Shown in pieces: positions 8,674 to 17,655 of a DNA stretch of 52,439 nucleotides. The notes below the pieces were generated by a model. It was given only the letters and a program-made list of their open reading frames with translations, had not been told where the DNA came from and did no database searches. Numbering within the stretch: position 1 is the stretch's first letter; every line of letters starts with the position of its first letter. Made by a program: the position numbers and the translations under genes. The stretch lies in contig NZ_LMUD01000019.1 of the NCBI RefSeq assembly GCF_009766095.1, forward strand, positions 215,877-268,315. Reading direction: 5' to 3'. Origin of the DNA: Granulicella sp. S190 (GTDB lineage: Bacteria > Acidobacteriota > Terriglobia > Terriglobales > Acidobacteriaceae).

Positions 8674-9048
8674 ATGGCAGGCATCTTTCTGATCGACGCA
8701 ATCAGCCGCAAGCTTCGTCACCGAAACCGGGAGAAGAAGCTTCATCTAGCCGCTCAGTGGCCTTTGGCCCAGGCTGAGATCAATCATTGGCGCGTTCTCC
8801 CAGTCGACGAAGAGGTAGCTTCCATGGGTGCGAACTACCAGGTCGAGGCCGGCTTCCACTTTACGCAGGCTGGGGAGTATTACGGCGGTTATCTGCGTAG
8901 CGTAGCGCTCACTCACCATGAAGCCGAATTGAAAGCCAAAGGCAGCCCCTTGGTGACCATCCGCTACAATCCTGCGAATCCGGACGAAACGGCCGTATTA
9001 GCAGAAGATAACGTGGACAACTTACAATTCCGCATTATCTCTGGTTGA
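8674..9048 (+). CDS. Small DUF3592-like protein
   Basis: A 124-residue protein. The segment from about 40 to 105 (EVASMGANYQVEAGFHFTQ, then GSPLVTIRYNPANPDET) resembles DUF3592-type proteins, where a beta-rich domain ends in a V.YNP.NP motif. Members usually also have membrane helices, but none is evident here; the N-terminal helix is amphipathic and basic (ISRKLRHRNREKK), so it may be peripheral to the membrane. It is divergent from dnaE and convergent with the M20 peptidase gene. Function unknown. Confidence 0.65.
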   Translation: MAGIFLIDAISRKLRHRNREKKLHLAAQWPLAQAEINHWRVLPVDEEVASMGANYQVEAGFHFTQAGEYYGGYLRSVALTHHEAELKAKGSPLVTIRYNPANPDETAVLAEDNVDNLQFRIISG

Positions 9049-9073
9049 GCGCGTCGATTGATAATCCCGCGAC

Positions 9074-10123
9074 CTAAGACCGGACCAGATCCTCCGCCAG
9101 CTGCACATAAAGGTCCACGCACTCCAGCAGCTCTTTTTTCGCAATCTTTTCGTTCGGCGTATGGGCTACATGAATGGATCCAGGTCCTAGAAGAAACGGC
9201 TCTCCCCACGCAGTCAACTTTGGAATATCTGTCGTAAACTTCGCAATCATCGTTGGAAGCTGTCCAACTCTTCTCATCCGCACAAACGGCAGATCGAGGC
9301 TAAAGGTAACATCCGCCCTGTCGCCCACCGTAGCCAGGATCGATTGTCTTACCTCCTCTGAAGGCCCCACCAGGCGCACCAGGATGTGAGCTTCCGCCTT
9401 GTCTGCGATTACATTTGGAGCGCGGCCGCCTTCAATGAGCCCAATATTCAAAGTCGTTGGCCCAATCTCAGGCTCGACAGGCAGCTGCATCGCTAGAACG
9501 TCATGCAGCGCCTCCACGAGCTTGTCTATAGCTGACTCCCCAAGCTCAGGATAAGCAGAGTGCGCCATACGGCCCTTCGCCCTGAGTTCTACCCTTAGTG
9601 CCCCCTTGGAGGCCAGCGCCAGGCGATTGTCTGTCGGCTCTCCGTTAATCAGAAAACGCGATCCCTTGGGGGACAGATTCGCCATGGCAGCTCCCGCCGA
9701 ATCCCGCTCCTCACCCACCACAAACAGTAGTCCAACCTTGACGCCCGCTTCACGAAGCCGGTCTGCTGCCGCCACCTGGGCTGCGATAATTCCCTTCGCG
9801 TCACAAGTCCCCCGTCCATACAGGAACTCATCATCCTCCCTGCACCCAAAAAAGGGAGGGACAGTGTCCATATGGGTTGAAAACACCACGTCAGGCTTGA
9901 TGCCCGGCATGGCCGCGTACACATTAAACCGCTCTCCACTCCCTGCACCTGGTGTACTGGCGCGATCCGGCTGCTCTACTGCGGTCCGCTCAACCTCGTA
10001 ACGCTGTGCGGCAAGATATTCATGGAGAAACACGCCGGCAATACCCTCGTGATAGGTGGTCGACTCGATATTCACAAGCTGCTGAGTGAGTGCAATGGGG
10101 TCAATCGCCATGCCCTCCAGCAT
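9074..10123 (-). CDS. M20 family metallopeptidase/deacylase (ArgE/DapE type)
   Basis: A dizinc hydrolase of the ArgE/DapE/carboxypeptidase G2 family that removes N-acyl or terminal amino acid groups. Metal-site motifs in order: STHMDTVPP, GRGTCDAKG (bridging Asp), VVGEERDSAGA (catalytic Glu and metal Glu), INGEPTDN, and the C-terminal GSIHVAHTPNE with the last histidine. A dimerization domain lies between (GRMAHSAYPELGES, with the histidine that completes the partner's site). I chose ATG at 10123 because AAGGGA lies 6-7 bases upstream; the frame extends to 10189 but that would overlap the divergent gene. The exact substrate cannot be told from sequence. Confidence 0.88.
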   Translation of the reverse strand: MLEGMAIDPIALTQQLVNIESTTYHEGIAGVFLHEYLAAQRYEVERTAVEQPDRASTPGAGSGERFNVYAAMPGIKPDVVFSTHMDTVPPFFGCREDDEFLYGRGTCDAKGIIAAQVAAADRLREAGVKVGLLFVVGEERDSAGAAMANLSPKGSRFLINGEPTDNRLALASKGALRVELRAKGRMAHSAYPELGESAIDKLVEALHDVLAMQLPVEPEIGPTTLNIGLIEGGRAPNVIADKAEAHILVRLVGPSEEVRQSILATVGDRADVTFSLDLPFVRMRRVGQLPTMIAKFTTDIPKLTAWGEPFLLGPGSIHVAHTPNEKIAKKELLECVDLYVQLAEDLVRS

Positions 10124-10175
10124 ACGGTATCCCTTATAAAGAAAGAATAAGAGAGACACCCGATAAACTGAAGAG

Positions 10176-10862
10176 ATGACGCAGATCACATCCTCCCAGA
10201 TTCGTTCGATTGACGATCTACGCGGTCCTGCAGGCCGTCTTGAAGCTCTGCTTAATACCGGTCGTGACGATGCGCCTTACGCCGCTTTGGTCTGCCATCC
10301 TCATCCCTCGGGCGGAGGTACCATGCACAACAAGGTTGTCTACCACGCCATGAAGGCGTTTTCTTCCTTCGGCCTGCCTGTCCTTCGTTTTAACTTCCGC
10401 AGCGTAGGCCTCAGCGAAGGCACACACGATAACGGTCACGGAGAGCAGGACGATGTCCACGCAGCGCTTGACTGGATGGAACAGAATCTCAATCGCCCGA
10501 TCCTCTTCGCCGGATTTTCCTTCGGCTCAAACGTCGGTTTGCGCGCCTGCTGTGGAGATGCTCGAGTCAAGGGTCTCATCGGCCTCGGCCTCCCGGTCCG
10601 CGCAGAAGGCCGCGATTACACCTACAAGTTTCTTCCCCGCTGTACGCAACCCAAGCTCTTCCTCAGTGGCGACCATGATCAATATGGTCCGCGCGAAGCC
10701 CTGGCAGAAATCTTCGAACGAGCACCTGAGCCAAAGCGTCTGGTCATGATTGCCGATGCAGATCATTTCTTTCAAGGAACACCGGAGTCGCCCAACCCTA
10801 AACTTGATCTCATGCAGAAAGAGATTCGCCTATGGTTGCAAAGCGCCTTCAGCTTGAGCTAA
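10176..10862 (+). CDS. Alpha/beta hydrolase, COG2945-like
   Basis: A 228-residue cytosolic alpha/beta hydrolase. The N-terminal VCHPHPSGGGTMHNKV stretch is the signature of the COG2945 group. The nucleophile elbow is GFSFGS near 115, the acid is in LSGDHDQYG and the base histidine in DADHFF. No signal peptide. Members are annotated as esterases or dienelactone-hydrolase-like, without a firm substrate. It is divergent from the M20 peptidase gene and ends 4 bp from the convergent hydrolase that follows. Confidence 0.85.
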   Translation: MTQITSSQIRSIDDLRGPAGRLEALLNTGRDDAPYAALVCHPHPSGGGTMHNKVVYHAMKAFSSFGLPVLRFNFRSVGLSEGTHDNGHGEQDDVHAALDWMEQNLNRPILFAGFSFGSNVGLRACCGDARVKGLIGLGLPVRAEGRDYTYKFLPRCTQPKLFLSGDHDQYGPREALAEIFERAPEPKRLVMIADADHFFQGTPESPNPKLDLMQKEIRLWLQSAFSLS

Positions 10863-10866
10863 CGAC

Positions 10867-11799
10867 TCAAGCCGCACCCTGCTCGATGACGCGGCTTTCA
10901 TACGCAATACGCTCTTGACGCCGACTCACCGTTACCCGCGCTTCGGAGGCCAACGGCTTTGAGAGCCACTCCCGCATCGCCTGGTTGCAAATCTCTGGCA
11001 TTTCTTCAAACGCGATGTGTCCCACGCCAGGAAGCACCATAAGACTCGACTGCAGAAGAACGCTCTGCAACTCACTGGCCGAACTCAATCCAACGGCCCG
11101 GTCGCAGTCTCCCCAAATCAACAGCGTAGGCTTTGCGGCCAGTCGCTCCAATGCGGATCGCAGCAACCCCATATCTACGAACCAGCGCTGCACAATTTGC
11201 ATGACGTGATCCATCGTCCCAGGAATATGCAGCCCTTCCGTATATCCTTCAAGTGCACCCGCTGAGACTCGCGATGGATCTCCATACATACGACTGAGTG
11301 CGGTTGCCTTTAATCTTCGCGGCAAAAAAGGAATCTGTCGCGCAAACCAGACTCCAAATCGTGTCTGGTAGAACCTGATCAACTGGTGCCCAAGATCGCA
11401 AAATGGGTTTGCCGGAGCGAACAGGATAAGTCTTCGCACCCTCTCAGGGTGTCGCGCAGCAAACATCATAGCCACTGCTCCACCATGGGAGTGAGCTGCA
11501 ATATCGGCCTCCTCCAGATCCAGGGCATCCATATAGGCTGCCAACCGGTCCGCCGTTGCTTCAAGCCCCGCATCCAGACCTGGAACCCGCTCCGACTCTC
11601 CCATATTGAACAGATCTACCGCGTAGACTTCGGAATCCTGAGCGAGAAAGCTGATGTTCTGTCGCCAATTCTTTGCCGATCCCACCAGACCATGAAGCAG
11701 CAAAAGAGGACGGCCCGAGCCAGCGCGCTGATAATGGACCTTCAGCCCGTCCACCACCGCGAAGCCTTCTGTAATAGGGCTCATGTCATTTCTTGTCAC
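10867..11799 (-). CDS. Alpha/beta fold hydrolase
   Basis: A 310-residue alpha/beta hydrolase with a full catalytic set. The oxyanion loop is LLLLHGLVGSAKNW near 32-45, the nucleophile elbow AHSHGGA, the acid in LIWGDCDRAVG and the histidine in VGHIAFEEMPE. A helical cap (about 140-215) covers the site. No signal peptide is visible, so it is probably cytosolic. The frame opens with GTG at 11799; ATG at 11784 is an equal candidate and neither has a strong ribosome binding site. General annotation would be esterase, epoxide hydrolase-like or haloperoxidase-like; the substrate cannot be named. Confidence 0.85.
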   Translation of the reverse strand: MTRNDMSPITEGFAVVDGLKVHYQRAGSGRPLLLLHGLVGSAKNWRQNISFLAQDSEVYAVDLFNMGESERVPGLDAGLEATADRLAAYMDALDLEEADIAAHSHGGAVAMMFAARHPERVRRLILFAPANPFCDLGHQLIRFYQTRFGVWFARQIPFLPRRLKATALSRMYGDPSRVSAGALEGYTEGLHIPGTMDHVMQIVQRWFVDMGLLRSALERLAAKPTLLIWGDCDRAVGLSSASELQSVLLQSSLMVLPGVGHIAFEEMPEICNQAMREWLSKPLASEARVTVSRRQERIAYESRVIEQGAA

Positions 11800-12130
11800 T
11801 GTTCTATAGCCTCGCCCGTGGATCGAACGCTAGTCATGCAGCTTTCTAGTATTACAGGAGTGTTAATAAATCTCCAGATCAAAAGTCTCGTATCTTCAAA
11901 TTATGGGGAGGCATAGTCTCGAGAACTGACTTCTTGAGTTCTAAACATATCTACGCCGAACCATTTGCTTCGCTAAAGCGTATCGCCCTGTAACAATCTC
12001 GACTATTACGGAATAGGTTATGATTTTCTGTAGGCAAAGGGACTACAAATGCCTCAACCATTGTGCAACAAAGCACAAATGGGTTTGGTCCTTAATCTGC
12101 TGCTGATGTTTGCCAGATCGCCGGATTTCC
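11800..12130. other. Intergenic region before the histidine kinase gene
   Basis: 331 bases between divergent genes, more A+T-rich than the flanks, and presumably holding both promoters. TATGAT at 12020-12025 could be a -10 element for the kinase gene, but no good -35 is placed correctly. I see no open frame with a ribosome binding site, no long repeat and no clear sigma-54 site. Confidence 0.4.
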
Positions 12131-15106
12131 ATGAAGAACGCCTCCCAAACTCGCATTCTGGCTATCGTACTCGCAGTTGCGACTGTCGCTGCCTGCGTTC
12201 TTGCGGCCATGAACTTCGACCGCGAGAATGGCTTGGACGTTCCAACCGACGGCATCTGGTGGGTCGAAGCAGCTACCGGGCTACGGGCTGAAAGGGTTCC
12301 AGCACTCTCTCCTGGTCATCGAGCCGGTATTCGTACCGGAGATATCCTGGTCAGCGTCAATGATCAACCAACTCCGCGCGTTGCCCCCCTTACCCGCGAG
12401 ATGTTCCGCAGCGGCATCTGGGCTCACGCCACTTACTCGATCCTCCGGCCAGTTCCCCAATCCATTGACCTGAACGGCGCGACCAAACTCGATATTCAAG
12501 TCATCCTTGAGCCGAAAGACCGCTCCATCGACCAGGGTTTTCGCTTCATCGCGCTTGTATATCTCTGTATTGGGATCTACGTGCTATTTCGGCGTTGGAC
12601 CGCCCCAAAGTCAGTTCACTTTTACGTCTTCTGCCTGGCTTCCTTCGTGCTTTACAGCTTCCGCTCTACGGGAGAGCCTGGAATCTTTGATTGGTTCATC
12701 TTCTGGGGCAACATGTCCGCGCTCGCGCTTCAGCCTGCGCTCTTTCTGCACTTTGCAGTCAGCTTTTCCGACAACTTTGCCTCGGACCAGCGCAACCGCG
12801 TCGGCCGCCGTGTGGGTTGTGCTCTGCTCTACCTTCCTGGAGTCTTTCTCATCGGCCTGCAGTACACGGCCATACGTTTCTGGTCTGCAACCGAAATTCT
12901 TCTACACCGGCTTGACCAGATCGCCCTCGGCTACCTGGCCCTTTATTACGTTATCGCCGCCATCGTCTTTCGCCTGCGCTATCGCCGCGCCGAGTCCGCT
13001 CTTGAACGACAGCAGCTCAAATGGCTCACTCGCGGCACTCTCCTCGCGGTCACTCCATTTACCCTGCTCAACGTAATCCCTTACCTCGCAGATTGGTCCG
13101 TTCCCAGCCAGTTGACGAGGCTCGCCGGTCTCTCGCTGGTTATCCTTCCACTGACATTCAGCTGGGCCATCGTGCGTTACCGGCTCATGGACGTTGACCT
13201 CATCTTCAAGCGCGGGGTCACGTACACCCTCGCCACCGCCTCCCTCGTAGGACTCTACTTCGGCGTCGTGGCCGTAACAGCAGAGATGGTCCACACTCGC
13301 CTGCCAAGCCTTCGTATCTGGGGTCTCATGGCAGGAATCATCGTTACAGGCATCGTCTTTGATCCTCTCAAGCGCGCGATTCAAGCTCGAGTCGATCGCG
13401 TCTTCGACCAGAAGCGTTTTGACTACCGCGAGACCCTCGTTGAGTTTGGCCGTGGCATCAACTCTCAGACTGACCTCCGCGCTCTTCTCGACTCCATCGT
13501 GGAGCGTCTTCCCCAGACCCTTCTCGTCACCAGAGTTGCCGTCTTCCTGGCCTCCGAAAGCGAGGGCGGCTTCACACCGCGCCACTTTGATTTGGCGGCC
13601 TCACACGGTCTTACTAATCTTCACTCTGCTGAACTCCGAAGCCTCGATGTTCGTTTTCTCGACTTCGATCGCCCGGGTGCCAACAATCACATTTTTCTCG
13701 AAAATCCGCAGCAGGTACTTCGTCTGCCAGAGGCGCAGCGCCAGAGCGCAGGCCGCCTCGACCTCAACTACTATCTTCCCTGCCGCGTCGCGAACCGTGA
13801 AGGCTCGGGCACTCGCACCGTCGCCGTCATCGGCCTTGGCCGCACAGACGACGGTGACTTTCTCTCCAGCGAAGATATGGAGTTGCTCGAATCCCTTGCC
13901 GGTTACATAGGTATCGCCATTCAAAACGCACAGCTCTATCGTCGCCTCGAGCAAAAGATCACTGAATTTGAAAGCCTCAAAGAGTTCCACGAGAACATCG
14001 TCGAGTCCATCAACATCGGGGTCTTCGCCGTGGATCTCGACGACCGCATTGAAAGCTGGAACACCCAGATGGAGGGCATGTACTCAAAGTCGCGTGGAGA
14101 GGTTCTCCGTCAGCCTATCTCCGCCATCTTACCGCCGGACTTCGTCGCCCGCTTCAACAGTGTTCGCGAGGAGCATGGCACCCATACCCTCTACAAATTC
14201 CGCCTCGTGCTTCCCGACGGAAAGGTGCGCATCGCTAACATCGCCATCGCTCCCTTGGTTACCCGCAACTTTGTCGCAGTGGGACGCATCATCCTGGTCG
14301 ACGACATTACCGACCGCATTCAGCTCGAGGCTCAACTTACCCAGGCTGAAAAACTCTCCTCCATCGGTCTCCTCGCTGCTGGCGTTGCTCACGAGGTGAA
14401 CACCCCACTCGCGGTTATCTCCAGCTACACGCAGATGCTCACCAAGCACATGCGCGACGATGAACGTCTAGCCCCAGTGCTCGAGAAGATTACTCAACAG
14501 ACCTTCCGTGCCTCCGAGATCGTCAATGGGCTCCTCAACTTCTCACGCACCAGTGGAGCCGAGTTCACCAGCCTTAACTTGAACGATCTTCTCCGAGACA
14601 CAGTCACTCTGCTTGAACATCAATTCAAAACCTCACAGATCCGTGTCGAGACCAACTTCGACCCCCACCTCGCTCGTATTCATGGTAACCAGGGCAAGCT
14701 GCAGCAGGTCATCTTGAACCTGATGTTGAACGCAAAGGACGCGATGTTTGGAACCACCAACGCAACGCTCAAGATCGCAACCTTCAATGGCGCAGGCCGC
14801 GTCATCGTACGCATTCAGGACTCCGGTACCGGCATTGAGAAGGAGCATCTGCACCGTATCTACGATCCCTTCTTTACCACCAAGACCAAACCGCAGGAGG
14901 GCGAGCACAAAGGAACCGGCCTCGGCCTGGCCGTCACCTATGGCATCATGCAGGAGCATGCCGGCAAGATCAACGTAGAGAGTGAAATCGGCATCGGTAC
15001 GGCATTCCAGTTGGAGTTTCCCTCCTCCGGCACTCGCCCTGCATCTATCGTTGAACTGCCAAAGAGCGAGCCCGTAAGTGTAGAGAGGAAGGCGTTGCAT
15101 GTCTGA
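12131..15106 (+). CDS. Membrane histidine kinase with PDZ, GAF and PAS domains
   Basis: A sensor kinase of about 991 residues. Order (numbered from ATG 12131): one N-terminal membrane helix, a periplasmic PDZ-like domain with GHRAGIRTGDILVSVND near 60-80, then about seven membrane helices (130-400), a GAF domain (about 430-605), a coiled segment, a PAS domain beginning IVESINIGVFAVDLDD, the HisKA site AAGVAHEVNTPLAVISS with the phosphorylated histidine, and the ATPase with N, G1 and G2 boxes (LNLMLNAKDAM, QDSGTGI, KGTGLGL). The frame could start at TTG 12110, but ATG 12131 leads straight into the membrane helix. The last 8 bases overlap the response regulator gene, so the two form a pair. Signal sensed is unknown. 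Confidence 0.92.
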   Translation: MKNASQTRILAIVLAVATVAACVLAAMNFDRENGLDVPTDGIWWVEAATGLRAERVPALSPGHRAGIRTGDILVSVNDQPTPRVAPLTREMFRSGIWAHATYSILRPVPQSIDLNGATKLDIQVILEPKDRSIDQGFRFIALVYLCIGIYVLFRRWTAPKSVHFYVFCLASFVLYSFRSTGEPGIFDWFIFWGNMSALALQPALFLHFAVSFSDNFASDQRNRVGRRVGCALLYLPGVFLIGLQYTAIRFWSATEILLHRLDQIALGYLALYYVIAAIVFRLRYRRAESALERQQLKWLTRGTLLAVTPFTLLNVIPYLADWSVPSQLTRLAGLSLVILPLTFSWAIVRYRLMDVDLIFKRGVTYTLATASLVGLYFGVVAVTAEMVHTRLPSLRIWGLMAGIIVTGIVFDPLKRAIQARVDRVFDQKRFDYRETLVEFGRGINSQTDLRALLDSIVERLPQTLLVTRVAVFLASESEGGFTPRHFDLAASHGLTNLHSAELRSLDVRFLDFDRPGANNHIFLENPQQVLRLPEAQRQSAGRLDLNYYLPCRVANREGSGTRTVAVIGLGRTDDGDFLSSEDMELLESLAGYIGIAIQNAQLYRRLEQKITEFESLKEFHENIVESINIGVFAVDLDDRIESWNTQMEGMYSKSRGEVLRQPISAILPPDFVARFNSVREEHGTHTLYKFRLVLPDGKVRIANIAIAPLVTRNFVAVGRIILVDDITDRIQLEAQLTQAEKLSSIGLLAAGVAHEVNTPLAVISSYTQMLTKHMRDDERLAPVLEKITQQTFRASEIVNGLLNFSRTSGAEFTSLNLNDLLRDTVTLLEHQFKTSQIRVETNFDPHLARIHGNQGKLQQVILNLMLNAKDAMFGTTNATLKIATFNGAGRVIVRIQDSGTGIEKEHLHRIYDPFFTTKTKPQEGEHKGTGLGLAVTYGIMQEHAGKINVESEIGIGTAFQLEFPSSGTRPASIVELPKSEPVSVERKALHV

Positions 15107-16544
15107 GACCACTGAGCTCGCCGCCGAGACCCTTCACCTGCAACGAACCGCACGTATCGTTGGCGATCCCCGCATTCTCATCATCGATGACGAATCGGCG
15201 ATCCGCGAATCCCTTGATACGCTGCTCACCCTCGAAGGCTTCACTGTAAGTGCGGCGAGTGACGGCCCATCCGGTCTGGAACTTCTCTCGCGTAACGAAT
15301 ATGACTTGCTCCTTCTCGACCTCGCGCTACCCGGTGAGAGCGGATTGGATCTGCTTCCCCGCATCGTCGAGATGCAACCCAACCTTCCCGTCATCATGAT
15401 CACGGCGTATGGAACAGTAGGCAACGTTGTTGATGCGATTCGCGCCGGCGCAGAAAACTTTGTTCAAAAACCATGGGACAACGAGAAACTGCTCGCCGAC
15501 ATTCGTGCCGCAGTAGCCCGCCATCGCGCAGAAGAAGAGGTGGTTCAACTTAAACGGACCCTGAAGCAGCGCTATAACTTCGAGAACATCGTTGGCAAAA
15601 GCGAGCCAATGCTACGCCTCTTCGACCTTATCGCTCAGGTTGCCCCCAGCCGCTCGACCGTTCTCATTCAGGGCGAGAGTGGCACTGGCAAGGAACTCAT
15701 CGCGAAGGCGATTCACGCGAACTCGCCTCGTCGCGACCGCCCATTTGTCCCGGTCAATACAGGCGCTGTCCCCTCCGAGCTGCTTGAATCCACTCTATTT
15801 GGTCACGTCAAAGGCGCCTTCACCTCTGCGGTCACTGCAAAGAAAGGTCTCTTCGAGGTCGCCAATGGAGGAACTCTCTTCCTCGACGAGATCGGCACGA
15901 TGGGGATGGACATGCAAGCCAAGATCCTCCGTGTCCTCCAGGATCGTCGCTTCATGCATCTTGGTGGAGTGCAGGAGATCCAGGTTGACGTCCGCATCAT
16001 TGCAGCGACCAACGTCAACCTGCAGGATGCCGTACGCGCAGGCCGTTTTCGCGAAGACCTTTTCTATCGTCTCAACGTCATCAGTCTTGAACTCCCGCCG
16101 CTCCGCTCTCGCCGCGAAGACATTCCTCTACTCGCTGCTCACTTCCTCAGATTTTATGCAGAAGAGAATGGTACCGAAGTGCGTTCCCTCTCTCCCGAAG
16201 CGATGCGCATCATCATGGACTATGAGTGGCCGGGTAACGTTCGCGAGCTTGAAAACGCAATGGAGCGTGGCGTTGTTCTCTCAACTTCGCGCACCATCAA
16301 TCCCGACTTGCTACCCACGCAACTCACCGGCAGCACCTACTCGGCCAGCCTGCTCGACCATCAGCCTAACGCAAGCCTCTTCGACCTGATGGAAGAGATC
16401 GAACGCCGCATCATCTCCGACCGTCTCGAGCGCTGTCACTGGAACCAGACCGAGGCCGCGGAGTACTTCAAAATCCCACTTTCCACTCTCAACCAGAAGA
16501 TCAAGCGTCTCAGCGTTGAAGTCAAGAAGCGCACCCGAGACTAA
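15099..16544 (+). CDS. NtrC-family sigma-54-dependent response regulator
   Basis: 481 residues with the three-part NtrC layout. The receiver domain has acidic residues IIDDE at 28-32, phospho-acceptor Asp74 in LLLLDLALPGESG, and the conserved K124 (VQKPW). The AAA+ domain has Walker A GESGTGKE at 192-199, Walker B GGTLFLDEIG at 257-266 and the sigma-54 contact loop GAFTSA at 239-244 in place of the usual GAFTGA. The C-terminal Fis-type helix-turn-helix is HWNQTEAAEYFKIPLSTLNQKIK. GGAAGG precedes the ATG, which lies inside the end of the kinase gene. It would activate sigma-54 promoters when phosphorylated by that kinase; I find no convincing -24/-12 site in the window. It ends 2 bp from the convergent hopanoid operon. 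Confidence 0.95.
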   Translation: MSETTELAAETLHLQRTARIVGDPRILIIDDESAIRESLDTLLTLEGFTVSAASDGPSGLELLSRNEYDLLLLDLALPGESGLDLLPRIVEMQPNLPVIMITAYGTVGNVVDAIRAGAENFVQKPWDNEKLLADIRAAVARHRAEEEVVQLKRTLKQRYNFENIVGKSEPMLRLFDLIAQVAPSRSTVLIQGESGTGKELIAKAIHANSPRRDRPFVPVNTGAVPSELLESTLFGHVKGAFTSAVTAKKGLFEVANGGTLFLDEIGTMGMDMQAKILRVLQDRRFMHLGGVQEIQVDVRIIAATNVNLQDAVRAGRFREDLFYRLNVISLELPPLRSRREDIPLLAAHFLRFYAEENGTEVRSLSPEAMRIIMDYEWPGNVRELENAMERGVVLSTSRTINPDLLPTQLTGSTYSASLLDHQPNASLFDLMEEIERRIISDRLERCHWNQTEAAEYFKIPLSTLNQKIKRLSVEVKKRTRD

Positions 16545-16546
16545 CC

Positions 16547-17620
16547 TCATACAGGCTGGATCACAATCTTCATCGAGTCAGCCTGTGGATGCGACGCTAG
16601 ATCGATCGCAGCCACCGCATCCTCCAAAGAAAACCGATGCGAGATGAGGTTGGTCAGATCGAACCCCTTGCTATAGCCCTCGAATACCAACTGCGTCACG
16701 TCGTCCTGAATAGCCACGGAAGCACTGTAAGAGCCCATCAAAGTCTTCTCGTCCATGCACACTGCCGCTGGATCGAACGGCGCTTCGCCATGCTGTGTCG
16801 AGGCAAACAAGACAACCCGCCCCCCAGGACGAATCGCCGCCATGGCAATCTTGATTAGGGCATCGCTTCCGATTGCAAGCAGCGCAACATCTGCACCTCG
16901 CCCTTCCGTAGCAGCCTTCGCAGCCGCAACAATATCGCCGCGAGCGTCGAGAGGCCGATTCAGACCAAACTTCGCTGCCACTGCATGCCGCTCAGCATAC
17001 AGGTCACTGGTCAGTACGGTAGCTCCTGTCCGCCGCGCCAGCGCCGCCAGCAGAATCCCAATCGGCCCCTGCCCAATCACCAGCGCCGTCTCATCCGCCT
17101 GTAAGCCAAGCAACTGAACCGCCTTGTAGCAAGTATTCACCGGCTCCAGAAATGCCGCCTGCTCAAAGGGAATATCATCGGGAATCTTTACCAAACCGCG
17201 TCGCACGATCCAATCCATAACACGAATGTACTCGGCAAAGCCGCCTCCCGAGGGAGCAAACCCAGCCGTACATCCAACCTTCTTGTAGACCTCACACTGC
17301 GCAAACGTCTGCTTGCGACAGAAGTAGCACTCCCCACAAGGAATATGGTGATACGCCATCACTCGATCTCCTACCGCAAACCCCTCTACGCCGACTCCCA
17401 TACGAACAATCGTGCCTGCCATCTCGTGCCCAAACACACGCGGCGCATCATGCGATCCGGTATGAATCTTCTTTAGGTCTGTCCCGCAGATCCCGCAGGT
17501 GTGGATCTTCACCAGCACCTCCCCATCGCCAATCTCCGGCACCGCTATCGTCTCTACCCGAACATCATTGACACCGCGATATACCGCTGCCCGCATCGTC
17601 TCAGGAATAATATGTGACAT
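16547..17620 (-). CDS. Zinc-dependent medium-chain dehydrogenase at the end of the hopanoid operon
   Basis: An MDR-superfamily alcohol/polyol dehydrogenase. CGICGTDLKKIHTG and FGHEMAGT provide the catalytic zinc ligands, CGECYFCRKQTFAQC the four structural-zinc cysteines, and VIGQGPIGILLAALARRTGA the nucleotide-binding fold. An Asp ending the second strand (LTSDLYAER) suggests NAD rather than NADP. ATG at 17620 is preceded by AAGGAT at good spacing, so it is preferred over the upstream ATG at 17638. It follows hpnG by 35 bp on the same strand and is most likely the last gene of the hopanoid operon. It resembles threonine and sorbitol dehydrogenases. Its location suggests an action on the ribose-derived hopanoid side chain, which is inference only. 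Confidence 0.88.
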   Translation of the reverse strand: MSHIIPETMRAAVYRGVNDVRVETIAVPEIGDGEVLVKIHTCGICGTDLKKIHTGSHDAPRVFGHEMAGTIVRMGVGVEGFAVGDRVMAYHHIPCGECYFCRKQTFAQCEVYKKVGCTAGFAPSGGGFAEYIRVMDWIVRRGLVKIPDDIPFEQAAFLEPVNTCYKAVQLLGLQADETALVIGQGPIGILLAALARRTGATVLTSDLYAERHAVAAKFGLNRPLDARGDIVAAAKAATEGRGADVALLAIGSDALIKIAMAAIRPGGRVVLFASTQHGEAPFDPAAVCMDEKTLMGSYSASVAIQDDVTQLVFEGYSKGFDLTNLISHRFSLEDAVAAIDLASHPQADSMKIVIQPV

Positions 17621-17655
17621 AAATTGATCCTTATCCATCTTGTTCTTTGAGTCTG

